Shown in pieces: positions 1 through 7,779 of a stretch of DNA of 64,000 nucleotides; positions within the stretch are counted from its first letter, which is position 1, and each line of letters opens with the position of its first letter. The notes under the pieces are model-generated. The model was not told the origin of the DNA. It saw nothing but the letters and a program-made list of their open reading frames with translations, and did no database searches. Made by a program: the position numbers and the translations under genes. The stretch is from NCBI GenBank assembly GCA_019419545.1, contig DXZT01000030.1, positions 69,606 to 133,605 of the forward strand, written 5' to 3'. The DNA comes from Collinsella sp. Its GTDB lineage: Bacteria > Actinomycetota > Coriobacteriia > Coriobacteriales > Coriobacteriaceae.

Positions 1-1209
1 ACGGCAGGCCTTCATGACGTGCTCGAACAGACTGATCTTCTCGGCCTGAGCGGGGTGCACGTACAGAGAGGCGGTGTGGCCCGGGCCACCGGCGAGCACC
101 AGGTGCTCGGCCTTGTCGACGGCCTCCTGGAAGTCCTTGGCGTGATACATGGCCAGGACCGGGGAGAGCTTCTCGTGGGAGAACTCTTCCTTGGCGGGGT
201 CGGTGGAGGTGACCTCGGCGATCAGGATCTTGGTCTTGGCGGGAACCTCGATGCCGGCGAGCTCGGCGATCTTGGCAGCAGCCATGCCGGGGATGCGGTG
301 ATCGAGAGCGCCATTCTTGAACATGGCGGCACGCAGGGCCTCCATCTCGGCACCCTGCTTGACGAAGTAGCAGCCGCGCTTCTGGAACTCGGCCTTAACC
401 TGGTCATAGATGGTGTCGATGACGGTCACGGACTGCTCGGAAGCGCAGATCATGCCGTTGTCGAAGGTCTTGGAGTGGATGATGGAGTTGACGGCGAGCA
501 GCACGTCGGCGGTGTCGTCGATGACGACCGGGGTGTTACCGGCGCCAACGCCCAGGGCGGGCTTGCCCGAGGAGTAGGCGGCCTTGACCATGCCCGGGCC
601 ACCGGTGGCGAGGATGATGTCGACGTCGCGCATGACCATGTTGGTCAGCTCGATGGAGGGGACATCGACCCAGCCGATGATGCCCTCGGGGGCGCCGGCC
701 TTGACGGCGGCGTCAAGCACGAGCTTGGCGGCGGCGATGGTGCACTTGGCGGCAGCCGGGTGCGGGGAGATGATGATGGCGTTGCGGGTCTTCAGGCTGA
801 TCAGCGTCTTGAAGATCGCGGTGGAGGTGGGGTTGGTCGTCGGGATGACGGCGCCCACGATGCCGATGGGCTCGGCGATCTTGGTGATGCCGTAGGCCTC
901 GTCGCGCTCCAGAACACCACAGGTCTTGGTGTTCTTGTAAGCGTTGTAGATGTACTCTGCGGCGTAGTGGTTCTTGATGACCTTGTCCTCAAGAACGCCG
1001 CGGCCGGTCTCCTCGATGGCCATCTTCGCCAACGGGATACGAGCCTTGTTGGCGGCCATGGCGGCCTCATAGAAGATCTTGTCGACCTGCTCCTGCGTGT
1101 ACGTAGCAAAAAGCGCCTGGGCCTCTCGCATCTGAGCGAGCTTAGCCTCAAGCGCCTCTACGTTGTCCACAATTGCGGGAGTAGTGTTTTCCGGTGACTT
1201 TTTCACCAT
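1..1209 (-). CDS. adhE: Bifunctional aldehyde-alcohol dehydrogenase AdhE (5' part; gene runs off the left edge)
   Basis: Reading leftwards from ATG at 1209 (preceded by AAGGAG) there are 403 codons without a stop, so about half of a roughly 870-residue AdhE is present: the N-terminal CoA-acylating aldehyde dehydrogenase half. The catalytic cysteine is visible as Cys255 in the motif DNGMICASEQS, and the N terminus has the expected helical lead-in. AdhE reduces acetyl-CoA to acetaldehyde and then ethanol, reoxidising NADH in fermentation. The iron-dependent alcohol dehydrogenase half lies outside the window. A possible -10 (TATCAT, minus strand 1250-1255) and operator-like repeats lie upstream. 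The long plus-strand open frame opposite it is a shadow. Confidence 0.95.
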   Translation of the reverse strand, partial: MVKKSPENTTPAIVDNVEALEAKLAQMREAQALFATYTQEQVDKIFYEAAMAANKARIPLAKMAIEETGRGVLEDKVIKNHYAAEYIYNAYKNTKTCGVLERDEAYGITKIAEPIGIVGAVIPTTNPTSTAIFKTLISLKTRNAIIISPHPAAAKCTIAAAKLVLDAAVKAGAPEGIIGWVDVPSIELTNMVMRDVDIILATGGPGMVKAAYSSGKPALGVGAGNTPVVIDDTADVLLAVNSIIHSKTFDNGMICASEQSVTVIDTIYDQVKAEFQKRGCYFVKQGAEMEALRAAMFKNGALDHRIPGMAAAKIAELAGIEVPAKTKILIAEVTSTDPAKEEFSHEKLSPVLAMYHAKDFQEAVDKAEHLVLAGGPGHTASLYVHPAQAEKISLFEHVMKACR

Positions 1210-1301
1210 TTGTGTCTCCTTGCGATCGGAGATTTACCCTACGCCTTGCATGATAGCAATAAATAATTCGGTAAACGGTAAGATTCCCGTAAAAGGCACA
1301 C

Positions 1302-1331
1302 TAAAACGCTTCAATAAACTGAAACGTTTCA
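1302..1331. promoter_or_regulatory. Operator-like palindrome pair upstream of adhE
   Basis: A perfect 12-bp palindrome TGAAACGTTTCA (1320-1331) is preceded by a degenerate copy, AAAACGCTTCAA (1303-1314). Both have the central CG and AAACGTTT core typical of LacI-family (including CcpA cre-like) operators. They lie about 50-65 bp upstream of the likely adhE -10. Binding by a LacI-family regulator is inferred. No Rex-type TTGTGA..TCACAA box was recognised. Apart from this site and the REP-like repeat at 1357-1410, the 1210-1539 gap holds nothing else I can name. Confidence 0.4.
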
Positions 1332-1356
1332 ACTAATTATCTGCCTGCTGCATCGC

Positions 1357-1410
1357 CCCGCTCATTGGGGACAGGCTTACATGAGTGCTTTCACTCATTT
1401 GGGACAGACA
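1357..1410 (-). repeat. REP-like repeat, left copy flanking the RAYT gene
   Basis: This stretch contains TCATTGGGGACAG, a hairpin ATGAGTG-CTTT-CACTCAT with a perfect 7-bp stem, and a second TTTGGGACAGAC. It is the near-identical reverse complement of the repeat downstream of the transposase gene at 2343-2424, so the gene sits inside an inverted pair. A short hairpin bracketed by a conserved tetranucleotide-type motif (GGGGACAG) is what REP sequences associated with RAYT transposases look like. Confidence 0.7.
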
Positions 1411-1539
1411 TCGTTTTGCCATTTTGCCGTTCTGGGCCTGTTTTTGCCGCTCATTGGATATAAATAGGTTGCAGGCTCAGCATTTCGCGTTGCTTCTCTC
1501 CTTTTAGGTGTTGCCTGTACAGTTTTGAAAGGAGAGATT

Positions 1540-2316
1540 ATGCCCCGATGCGCCCGCGCCGTTTCGCTCACCGGCTATTACCACGTCTATGACCGCGGCA
1601 ATTCCAAACAGATTATTTTTGAAGATGACTCCGACCGCTATCGTTTCTTATCGGACATCTCGGACAGGTTTGCTTGCCATGACGTGGCGGTGTTGGCCTG
1701 GTGCCTTATGGACAACCACTTCCATTTGATGGTTGATGACCCATTTGACAACCTTTCAAAGGCAATGCAGTGCGCGCTGACGGCCTATGCCAAGTATTTC
1801 AATGGGAAAACCGGAAGAACGGGCCACCTGTTTGATAATCGCTATTCGCGGGTCGCGGTCGAGTCGGACACGCAGGCGGTGCAGTTGCTCGATTATATCC
1901 ATCTCAATCCCGTGAAAGGTGCGCTCGACTCGCTTGATGCCTACCGCTGGTCAAGCTACAAGGCATACCAGCTGGGATACGATCCCTTCGATATCTGCGA
2001 TGCGGCCCCCATGCTCGATATTGTCGGGGGTTCCCGTCGCTATTGCGAGCATCTTAAGGAAGTTGCCGAGCGGATCTGGTCAGTTGAGATTCTTCCGCGT
2101 CGACGGATTCCCGACGAGGATGCCCTTACCGTCGCACACGAGGCCCTGCCGAGCATTGATCCTGCGCTGCTCAAGGCCCTGCCACGCCCCGAACGCGATG
2201 CCTGTCTGCTAAGGCTCAGGCGGGCCCATCTTACGGTCAAGCAAATTGCCCGTATCACCGGTATCGGCGCTACAAGCGTAACCAAGGCCACCACAGGCTG
2301 GAACGAGGCGGCCTGA
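1540..2316 (+). CDS. REP-associated tyrosine transposase (RAYT, Y1/HUH family)
   Basis: A 258-residue single-domain HUH transposase of the IS200-like (Y1_Tnp) superfamily. The metal-binding HxH is His60-Phe-His62 in MDNHFHLM, and the catalytic tyrosine is probably Tyr119 in DYIHLNPVKGAL, the RAYT signature. A helix-turn-helix-like tail (about 215-245) follows. ATG at 1540 is chosen over an upstream TTG because AAAGGAGAG precedes it at good spacing. RAYTs are usually single-copy and domesticated, nicking single-stranded REP hairpins. The inverted REP-like repeats on both sides support that reading. Activity cannot be judged from sequence, but the frame is intact and the catalytic residues are present. 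Confidence 0.88.
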   Translation: MPRCARAVSLTGYYHVYDRGNSKQIIFEDDSDRYRFLSDISDRFACHDVAVLAWCLMDNHFHLMVDDPFDNLSKAMQCALTAYAKYFNGKTGRTGHLFDNRYSRVAVESDTQAVQLLDYIHLNPVKGALDSLDAYRWSSYKAYQLGYDPFDICDAAPMLDIVGGSRRYCEHLKEVAERIWSVEILPRRRIPDEDALTVAHEALPSIDPALLKALPRPERDACLLRLRRAHLTVKQIARITGIGATSVTKATTGWNEAA

Positions 2317-2342
2317 GGTATGGATTGGGGCCGATCGATGCA

Positions 2343-2424
2343 CTGTGAGCTTAGGAAAGCATTCATCTAAGTCTGTCCCCAATGCGTGAAAACACTCATG
2401 TAAGTCTGTCCCCAATGAGTGCAA
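2343..2424 (+). repeat. REP-like repeat, right copy (tandem units) flanking the RAYT gene
   Basis: Read on the minus strand, this holds two tandem units of about 37 bp. Each starts with CATTGGGGACAGACTTA and continues with ATGAGTG-TTTT-CACGCAT (or a degenerate version), a hairpin-forming sequence. It matches the left copy at 1357-1410 in inverted orientation, down to the CTTACATGAGTG segment. The outer end abuts the rpmB terminator. Confidence 0.7.
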
Positions 2425-2457
2425 AAAAGGCGCCCTCCGTGGGGGAGGACGCCTTTG
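2424..2457 (-). terminator. Rho-independent terminator of rpmB
   Basis: On the minus strand, CAAAGGCG-CCTCC pairs with GGAGG-CGCCTTT across a short CCCACGGA-type loop, and the descending arm runs into TTTTTTG. It lies about 70 nt past the rpmB stop codon. Confidence 0.8.
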
Positions 2458-2524
2458 GTAAGTTCTATATGAACGCGAGGTCTTTGACCCGGAGAGTCCG
2501 AGGTACTTGTTGGTAAGACCTTAT

Positions 2525-2713
2525 TTAGGAGCGCGCAACCTTGCCGGACTTGAGGCAGGTGGAGCAAACGTTCATCTTGCGACGGTGACCATCGACGACG
2601 ACGTAGACGCGCTGGATGTTGGGGCGGAACTTACGGTTGGTGACGCGGTGAGAGTGGCTGATGGAGCGACCGGCAACGGGGTGCTTACCGCAAACTTCGC
2701 AAACTTTGGACAT
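2525..2713 (-). CDS. rpmB: 50S ribosomal protein L28
   Basis: 62 residues starting MSKVCEVCGK, the normal L28 start. ATG at 2713 follows GGAGGGTCAGTT, so the longer frame starting at 2761 is not used. Two CxxC pairs (CEVC near the N terminus, CSTC near the C terminus) make this the zinc-binding (C+) form of L28. It is a structural protein of the large subunit. Transcribed alone from an extended -10 promoter and closed by its own terminator, it diverges from the pyr operon. Confidence 0.96.
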   Translation of the reverse strand: MSKVCEVCGKHPVAGRSISHSHRVTNRKFRPNIQRVYVVVDGHRRKMNVCSTCLKSGKVARS

Positions 2714-2767
2714 AACTGACCCTCCTTGGGCGACAAACGAACATGTCGCATTAACAAACAAGCCTGA

Positions 2768-2776
2768 ACTATAGCA
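2768..2776 (-). promoter_or_regulatory. Extended -10 promoter of rpmB
   Basis: On the minus strand the sequence reads TGCTATAGT, an extended -10 (TGn-TATAGT), placing the start point about 48 nt upstream of the rpmB ATG. No convincing -35 is present. The identical nonamer precedes rpsT at 15458-15466. The rest of the 2714-3035 gap shows no gene; a TACACT -10-like hexamer near 3005 may serve the pyr operon. Confidence 0.6.
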
Positions 2777-3035
2777 CAGAAGCAGCTCCCTGTGCGTAAT
2801 CTACACAGAGATATTCCTCTTTTGGCGATAGTGCTCACGCTACGGCCCTGGACGTAGATCCGATTTGCGTGCAGCAGAGGGGATTATGCCAGCTCGCAAC
2901 AAGGTTTTCAAGCTCGTCCCACAAATATATATAGGTTTATGGAGCGCCTGCGCCCGTTTATGGATTGCTTTGTATTTATGCTCGCAATTACGCTCGAGGT
3001 TGGCTACACTAGTCGTTGACCATTAAAGGGGTACG

Positions 3036-3128
3036 AGATACCCACATGGAATTACATAGCTGCCAAAGAGCAGCCCTTCCTGTGGGTGTCTGGTCCGCTT
3101 TGAGCGGTCGGGCATCTATTTTTTTTGA
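3036..3128 (+). promoter_or_regulatory. Structured leader of the pyr operon, probable PyrR-controlled attenuator
   Basis: Before pyrR the leader holds AGATACCCACA (3036-3046), complementary apart from one G-U pair to TGTGGGTGTCT (3081-3091). Next come CCGCT-TTG-AGCGG and a GGTCGGGCATCTA segment running into eight Ts (3118-3126). The 3' GGGCATCT can also compete for the first AGATACCC, giving mutually exclusive pairings as in attenuators. Between the arms CCAAAGAGCAGCC loosely resembles the PyrR-binding loop of Bacillus pyr leaders. The structures are seen; control by PyrR is inferred from the adjacent gene. Confidence 0.5.
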
Positions 3129-3165
3129 CTGTGTCAGCAGTCAAGACATGTGAGGAAGGAGATCG

Positions 3166-3750
3166 ATGGGCACGACTTCCCCCAAGGCGGTCATCATGGA
3201 CGAGACCGCCGTCAATCGAGCGATGACCCGCATCGCGCACGAGATTCTCGAGCGCAACGAGGGCTGTGAAGACCTCGCTCTGGTCGGCATCGTTACGCGC
3301 GGCGACCTTCTGGCAAAGAAGCTCGCCGAGGAGATCAAGGAGATCGAGGGCGTCGACGTTCCGCTCGGCAGCCTCGACATCAGCTTCTACCGCGATGACT
3401 ACGCTACCAATTTCGCTCCCGCGATCCACGCCACCAACATTCCCTTTAGCGTCGACGGCAAACGCGTCGTGCTGGTGGACGACATCCTGTATACGGGCCG
3501 TACCATTCGCGCCGCTCTGGACGCCGTTATGGACTTGGGCCGTCCGAGCCGCATTGAGCTGGCAGTCCTCGTTGACCGCGGTCACCGTGAGCTCCCCATC
3601 TCGCCGGACTTTGTCGGCAAGAACGTTCCCTCGTCGCATGAGGAGAACGTGCACCTATATATGAAGGAAGTAGACGGCCGCACCGCTGTCGAGATTAACG
3701 ACGTCGCGCCGGGTTCCCATGTGGGCTCCGCGCCGCTGGGAGGTGAGTAG
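3166..3750 (+). CDS. pyrR: Bifunctional pyr operon regulator / uracil phosphoribosyltransferase PyrR
   Basis: 194 residues, first gene of the pyrimidine operon, ATG preceded by GAAGGAGATCG. The PRPP-binding motif of type I phosphoribosyltransferases is VVLVDDILYTGRT at residues 101-113. SLDISFYRDD and VDRGHRELP are typical PyrR segments. In Bacillus PyrR binds leader RNA when UMP is high and promotes termination; it also has weak uracil phosphoribosyltransferase activity. The leader just upstream is the expected target. The C-terminal tail overlaps the ribosome-binding site of pyrB. Confidence 0.95.
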   Translation: MGTTSPKAVIMDETAVNRAMTRIAHEILERNEGCEDLALVGIVTRGDLLAKKLAEEIKEIEGVDVPLGSLDISFYRDDYATNFAPAIHATNIPFSVDGKRVVLVDDILYTGRTIRAALDAVMDLGRPSRIELAVLVDRGHRELPISPDFVGKNVPSSHEENVHLYMKEVDGRTAVEINDVAPGSHVGSAPLGGE

Positions 3751-3754
3751 TACC

Positions 3755-4699
3755 GTGGCGTTCAACCATAAGCACCTGATCGACATTACCGAGTACTCCG
3801 AAGAGGACATCAAGCTCATCCTCGAGACCGCCAAGGCGTTCTCCGAGGTCAACGAGCGTGCGATCAAGAAGGTCCCCACGCTCAAGGGCAAGACCATCGT
3901 CAACATGTTCAACGAGCCCTCGACGCGCACCCGCAGCTCCTTCGAGCTCGCCGAGAAGCGCCTTTCGGCCGACAGCCTCAACTTTGGCGGCTCCTCGACC
4001 TCCACGGTCAAGGGCGAGAGCCTCGTCGACACCGTCGAGACCCTCAACGCCTACAAGATTGATTGCATCGTCGTTCGCGATAAGCACGCCGGTGCTCCCT
4101 ATATCGTCACGCAGAACTCGCCCGCGAGCGTTATCTGCGCCGGCGACGGCAAGCACAACCATCCTACGCAGGCCCTGCTCGACCTGTACACTATCTGGGA
4201 GCACAAGGGTGACTTCCACGGTCTGAAGGTCGCTGTCGTCGGCGATATCGCGCACTCCCGTGTCTGCGGCTCGCTGATCCCCGCCCTTAAGATCATGGGC
4301 TGCGAGACCTACGCTGTCGCCCCCGGCACGCTGCTGCCGCCGGCGCCCGAGGTTCTGGGTTGCGACCACGTGACGAGCGACCTCGATTCCGTCCTGCCCG
4401 AGCTGGACGTCGTCTACATGCTGCGCGTGCAGCAGGAGCGCCTTGAGGGCGCTCCGTTCCCCACGATTCGCGAGTATCACAAGCTCTTCGGCCTGACCAA
4501 GGACCGCGAGAAGCTCATGAAGCCCGATGCGATCATCTGCCACCCGGGCCCCATCAACCGCGGCGTCGAGTTCGACTCCTATATGGCCGACCACCCGCAA
4601 CGCTCCGTCATCCTGGAGCAGGTCTACGCCGGTATCTGCGTGCGTATGGCTATCCTGTATCTGCTGCTTGGAGGTGCCGATAATGGCCTTGCTTCTTAA
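3755..4699 (+). CDS. pyrB: Aspartate carbamoyltransferase, catalytic chain
   Basis: Condenses carbamoyl phosphate with aspartate to carbamoyl aspartate, the first committed step of pyrimidine synthesis. From GTG at 3755 (VAFNHKHLID) it has 314 residues, close to the family norm. The carbamoyl-phosphate loop STRTR is at 56-60 and HPTQALLD at 136-143. GGAGG lies about 11 nt upstream, inside the end of pyrR, whose stop is only 4 nt before the start; an earlier in-frame ATG at 3719 lies within pyrR and lacks a matching ribosome-binding site. No regulatory chain pyrI is present. Confidence 0.94.
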   Translation: MAFNHKHLIDITEYSEEDIKLILETAKAFSEVNERAIKKVPTLKGKTIVNMFNEPSTRTRSSFELAEKRLSADSLNFGGSSTSTVKGESLVDTVETLNAYKIDCIVVRDKHAGAPYIVTQNSPASVICAGDGKHNHPTQALLDLYTIWEHKGDFHGLKVAVVGDIAHSRVCGSLIPALKIMGCETYAVAPGTLLPPAPEVLGCDHVTSDLDSVLPELDVVYMLRVQQERLEGAPFPTIREYHKLFGLTKDREKLMKPDAIICHPGPINRGVEFDSYMADHPQRSVILEQVYAGICVRMAILYLLLGGADNGLAS

Positions 4700-5972
4700 G
4701 AATGCCCACGTCGTCGACCCGTCTGTCGAGCTTGACGGTGTCGTTGACGTCCTGATTGACGGCGACAAGATCGCCGAGGTCGGCGAGAATCTCGCCGTCG
4801 AGGGAGCCGAGGTCCGCGACCTTTCCGGCAAGTACCTCGTCCCCGGCCTGGTGGATATGCACGTTCACCTTCGCGAGCCCGGCTACGAGGTCAAAGAGGA
4901 CATCGAGAGCGGCACTCGCGCAGCTGCCAAGGGCGGCTTTACCGGTGTGTGCTCCATGCCCAACACCGATCCCGTCACCGATAACGGCACCGTCGTGGAG
5001 TTCGTCAAGTCCCGTGCTGCCGAGGTCGGTCACTGCCGCGTCTATCCGTCGGGCGCCATGACCCGCGGTCTTAAGGGCGAGGCCATGTCCGAGATGGGCG
5101 ATATGGTCGCCCATGGCGCCGTCGCCTTCACCGACGACGGTCGCGGCGTGCAGGGCGCGGGCATGCTCCGTCGCTGCATGGACTACGGCAAGATGTTCGG
5201 CAAGGTCTTTATGAGCCACTGCCAGGACGAGGACCTGGTCGGCCACGGCCAGATCAACGAGGGCAAGGTCTCGACCCGTCTGGCTCTCGAGGGCTGGCCG
5301 GCTGCCGGCGAGGAGCTCCAGATCGCCCGCGACATCGAGATCGCCAAGCTGACTGGTGCCAAGCTGCACATCCAGCACATCTCCACCGCCCATGGCCTGG
5401 AGATCGTGCGTGCCGGTAAGGCCGCTGGCGTTCAGGTTACCTGCGAGGCCACCCCGCACCACATGTTCCTGACCGAGAACGACCTGGACGAGACCTACAA
5501 CACCTCGCTCAAGGTCAATCCGCCGCTGCGTACCGATGAGGACGCTGAGGCAATCCGTCAGGGTGTCATCGACGGCACCGTCGACGCTATCGTCACCGAT
5601 CACGCTCCCCACACCCCGTGGGAGAAGGCCCGCGAGTTCGAGCTCGCGCCCTTTGGCATGATCGGCCTCGAGACCTCTCTGTCGCTCGTGCTCACTGAGC
5701 TGGTCAACACGGGCAAGATGAGCGTGAGCCGCATGGTCGAGCTCATGGCCATCAAGCCGCGTGAGATTCTGGGCCTCGATCAGGTTCAGGTCAAGGCGGG
5801 CTCTGTTGCCGACCTGACTGTCTTCGACGCTTCTGCCACCTGGACGGTCGGCGAGGACGGCTACGAGTCGCGTGCCGAAAATTCCGGTTTTGCCGGCCGC
5901 ACGCTCACCGGTCGTGCCACCGATGTATTTGTCGGTGGCAAGCAGACGCTCGCCGACGGCTGCATCTGCTAG
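4683..5972 (+). CDS. pyrC: Dihydroorotase (class I type)
   Basis: Cyclises carbamoyl aspartate to dihydroorotate. The 429-residue size and the metal ligands fit the Bacillus-like class I enzyme: DMHVHLRE with His60 and His62, further ligands in FMSHCQD and HIQHIST, and DHAPH around 306-310. ATG at 4683 overlaps the last 17 nt of pyrB and follows CTTGGAGGTG, so translation is probably coupled. A longer upstream open frame is only read-through of the overlap. The gene is followed by a 92-nt gap with hairpins before pyrK. Confidence 0.95.
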   Translation: MALLLKNAHVVDPSVELDGVVDVLIDGDKIAEVGENLAVEGAEVRDLSGKYLVPGLVDMHVHLREPGYEVKEDIESGTRAAAKGGFTGVCSMPNTDPVTDNGTVVEFVKSRAAEVGHCRVYPSGAMTRGLKGEAMSEMGDMVAHGAVAFTDDGRGVQGAGMLRRCMDYGKMFGKVFMSHCQDEDLVGHGQINEGKVSTRLALEGWPAAGEELQIARDIEIAKLTGAKLHIQHISTAHGLEIVRAGKAAGVQVTCEATPHHMFLTENDLDETYNTSLKVNPPLRTDEDAEAIRQGVIDGTVDAIVTDHAPHTPWEKAREFELAPFGMIGLETSLSLVLTELVNTGKMSVSRMVELMAIKPREILGLDQVQVKAGSVADLTVFDASATWTVGEDGYESRAENSGFAGRTLTGRATDVFVGGKQTLADGCIC

Positions 5973-5990
5973 CATAGCCTTATCGCTTTT

Positions 5991-6048
5991 GTGCGCGGCG
6001 CCCTTGCGGTGCCGCGCTTTCTGTTCGTTTAGACCATGCAACCGCATG
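5991..6048 (+). other. Hairpins between pyrC and pyrK, possible internal attenuator
   Basis: GCGCGGC (5993-5999) pairs with GCCGCGC (6011-6017), followed by TTTCTGTTCGTTT, a weak terminator-like arrangement. A second small hairpin, CCATGC-aacc-GCATGG, sits at about 6033-6048, immediately before the pyrK ribosome-binding site. It could reduce read-through into the second half of the operon or protect a processing end. Confidence 0.4.
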
Positions 6049-6064
6049 GGGGATTGGAGCGTCT

Positions 6065-6856
6065 ATGCCCACACCTTCCACTGCACGCATGCACGACTTC
6101 GAGGTCGTCTCGAACCGGGAGATCGCCGACGGCATCTTCTCGCTCGCAATCTCGGCCCCCAAGCTTGCAAGTGCGCTCAAGCCCGGTCAGTTTGTGAACA
6201 TCGCCGTCCCCGGCGATGCGTCTTCTCTGCTTCGTGTGCCCTTGAGTTTCTACCGCGCCGACGCCGAGGCCGGCACCGTCGAGCTGTGGTACGCCGTCGT
6301 GGGCGACGATACCCGCCGTTTGTCCCAGATGGGCCCTGGCTCCACCTCTAACCTGTTGGGCCCCGGTGGCCGTGGCTGGATGGTACCCGAGGGCACCAGG
6401 AAGGCACTGCTCGTCGCCGGTGGCATCGGCGTTCCGCCTGTGCTGTGTCTTGCCGGCATGCTTGCCGAGCAGGGTGTTGATGTGGACGTGTGCCTGGGCT
6501 TTGGCACCGCTTCCAAGGCCGTGGGTGTCGATGAGTTCCGTGCGCTGGGCGCCACGGTTAGCGTGTGCACCGACGACGGTTCGCTCGGCACGCACGGTTT
6601 TTGCACCGATCCGGCAGCCGAGCTGCTTGGAGAGGGCGGCTACGACTACGTCGCCAGCTGCGGCCCCGCCGTCATGATGAAGAAGGTCGCCGCCGCTGCC
6701 GCCGAGGCCGGTGTGTACTGCGAGGTGTCGCTCGAGCGCATGATGAGCTGTGGCTTTGGCGCCTGCAACACCTGCAATGTCGAGACGGTCGACGGTATGA
6801 AGGGTGCTTGTATGTGCGGCCCCGTGTTCGATGCTTCCAAGGTGGTGGTCTTCTAG
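6065..6856 (+). CDS. pyrK: Dihydroorotate dehydrogenase B, electron-transfer subunit (iron-sulfur/FAD)
   Basis: 263 residues. Passes electrons from the FMN of PyrD to NAD+. The N-terminal ferredoxin-reductase-like FAD domain includes VPLSFYRA, followed by an NAD-binding GGIGVPP segment. The [2Fe-2S] cluster ligands are Cys229, Cys234, Cys237 and Cys249 (SCGFGACNTC...CMC). Its presence shows that the neighbouring PyrD is the class 1B, NAD-linked type common in anaerobic Gram-positives. GGGGGATTGGAG precedes the ATG. Confidence 0.94.
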   Translation: MPTPSTARMHDFEVVSNREIADGIFSLAISAPKLASALKPGQFVNIAVPGDASSLLRVPLSFYRADAEAGTVELWYAVVGDDTRRLSQMGPGSTSNLLGPGGRGWMVPEGTRKALLVAGGIGVPPVLCLAGMLAEQGVDVDVCLGFGTASKAVGVDEFRALGATVSVCTDDGSLGTHGFCTDPAAELLGEGGYDYVASCGPAVMMKKVAAAAAEAGVYCEVSLERMMSCGFGACNTCNVETVDGMKGACMCGPVFDASKVVVF

Positions 6857-7779
6857 TGGGTACCGTGAACATGGCCGTCGATTTCGGCGGCGTCAAGATG
6901 CAGAACCCCATTAACACCGCAGCCGGTACCTTTGGCTACGGTTGGCAGTTCCAGAACTTCTTTGATGTTTCCCAGCTGGGCGCCATCACCACCAAGGGTT
7001 GTGCTGCCGAGCCCTGGCCCGGTAATCCCGCGCCCCGCATGGCCGAGATTCCGGGCGGCATGATCAACTCCGTGGGTCTTCAGAACCCCGGCGTGGCCGC
7101 CTTTGCCCGCGAGTCCGGTCCGTGGCTCGAGCAGCTCTCCAAGGACGGCTGCCAGGTCATCTGTCAGGTTGCCGGTCACTCCGTTGACGAGTTTGTCCGC
7201 GCGCTCGAGATGTATGTCGAGCTGTGCCCCTGGGCTGCCGGCTACGAGATCAACGTGAGCTGCCCTAATATCGCCGCCGGCGGTGCCGCCATGGGCTCCA
7301 CGCCCGAGGGCGCCTCTTCCGTTATGGCTGCTTGCCGCAAGGTGACCGATAAGCCGCTGTTCGTGAAGATGGCGCCGGTCAACGTCGCCGAGATCGCCAA
7401 GGCCCTCGAGGCTGCCGGCGCCGACGGCCTTTCGGTCATCAACTCCATCCAGGGCATGGCCATCGACGTCCATACCCGCAAGTCCCGCGTGGCCAAGCCC
7501 AAGGGCGGCCTTTCGGGCCCGCTGTGCCACCACATCGCCGTGCGCATGGTCTGGGAGGTTGCCCAGGCCGTCGATATCCCCATCAACGGTGTCGGCGGTG
7601 TCATGACTGGCGAGGATGCGGCTGAGTTTATCCTGGCCGGCGCCACCTGCGTGTCGGTCGGCATGGCCAACTTCGTCGATCCGTGCGCTTCGCTTAAGAT
7701 CGCGCATGAGCTCGAGGCCTGGGCCGAGTCCCAGGGCGTAAAGGACATCAACGAGCTGGTGGGTGCTTTCGAATGCTAG
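6856..7779 (+). CDS. pyrD: Dihydroorotate dehydrogenase B (NAD+), catalytic subunit
   Basis: Oxidises dihydroorotate to orotate. The motif NTAAGTFGYG near the N terminus and the catalytic cysteine in NVSCPN (about residue 136) are those of class 1B enzymes; a serine would mark class 2. Length 307. The start is uncertain: GTG at 6856 overlaps the pyrK stop (TAGTG) and has AAGGTGGTGG upstream, but GTG 6865 or ATG 6871 would also fit the family. It overlaps pyrF by 7 nt. Confidence 0.93.
   Translation: MGTVNMAVDFGGVKMQNPINTAAGTFGYGWQFQNFFDVSQLGAITTKGCAAEPWPGNPAPRMAEIPGGMINSVGLQNPGVAAFARESGPWLEQLSKDGCQVICQVAGHSVDEFVRALEMYVELCPWAAGYEINVSCPNIAAGGAAMGSTPEGASSVMAACRKVTDKPLFVKMAPVNVAEIAKALEAAGADGLSVINSIQGMAIDVHTRKSRVAKPKGGLSGPLCHHIAVRMVWEVAQAVDIPINGVGGVMTGEDAAEFILAGATCVSVGMANFVDPCASLKIAHELEAWAESQGVKDINELVGAFEC

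Noticed and set aside
19..1197. Long plus-strand open frame opposite adhE
   Set aside because: Low-complexity Gly/Leu/Asp/Val translation typical of the antisense of a high-GC gene; the minus strand encodes recognisable AdhE with its catalytic cysteine.
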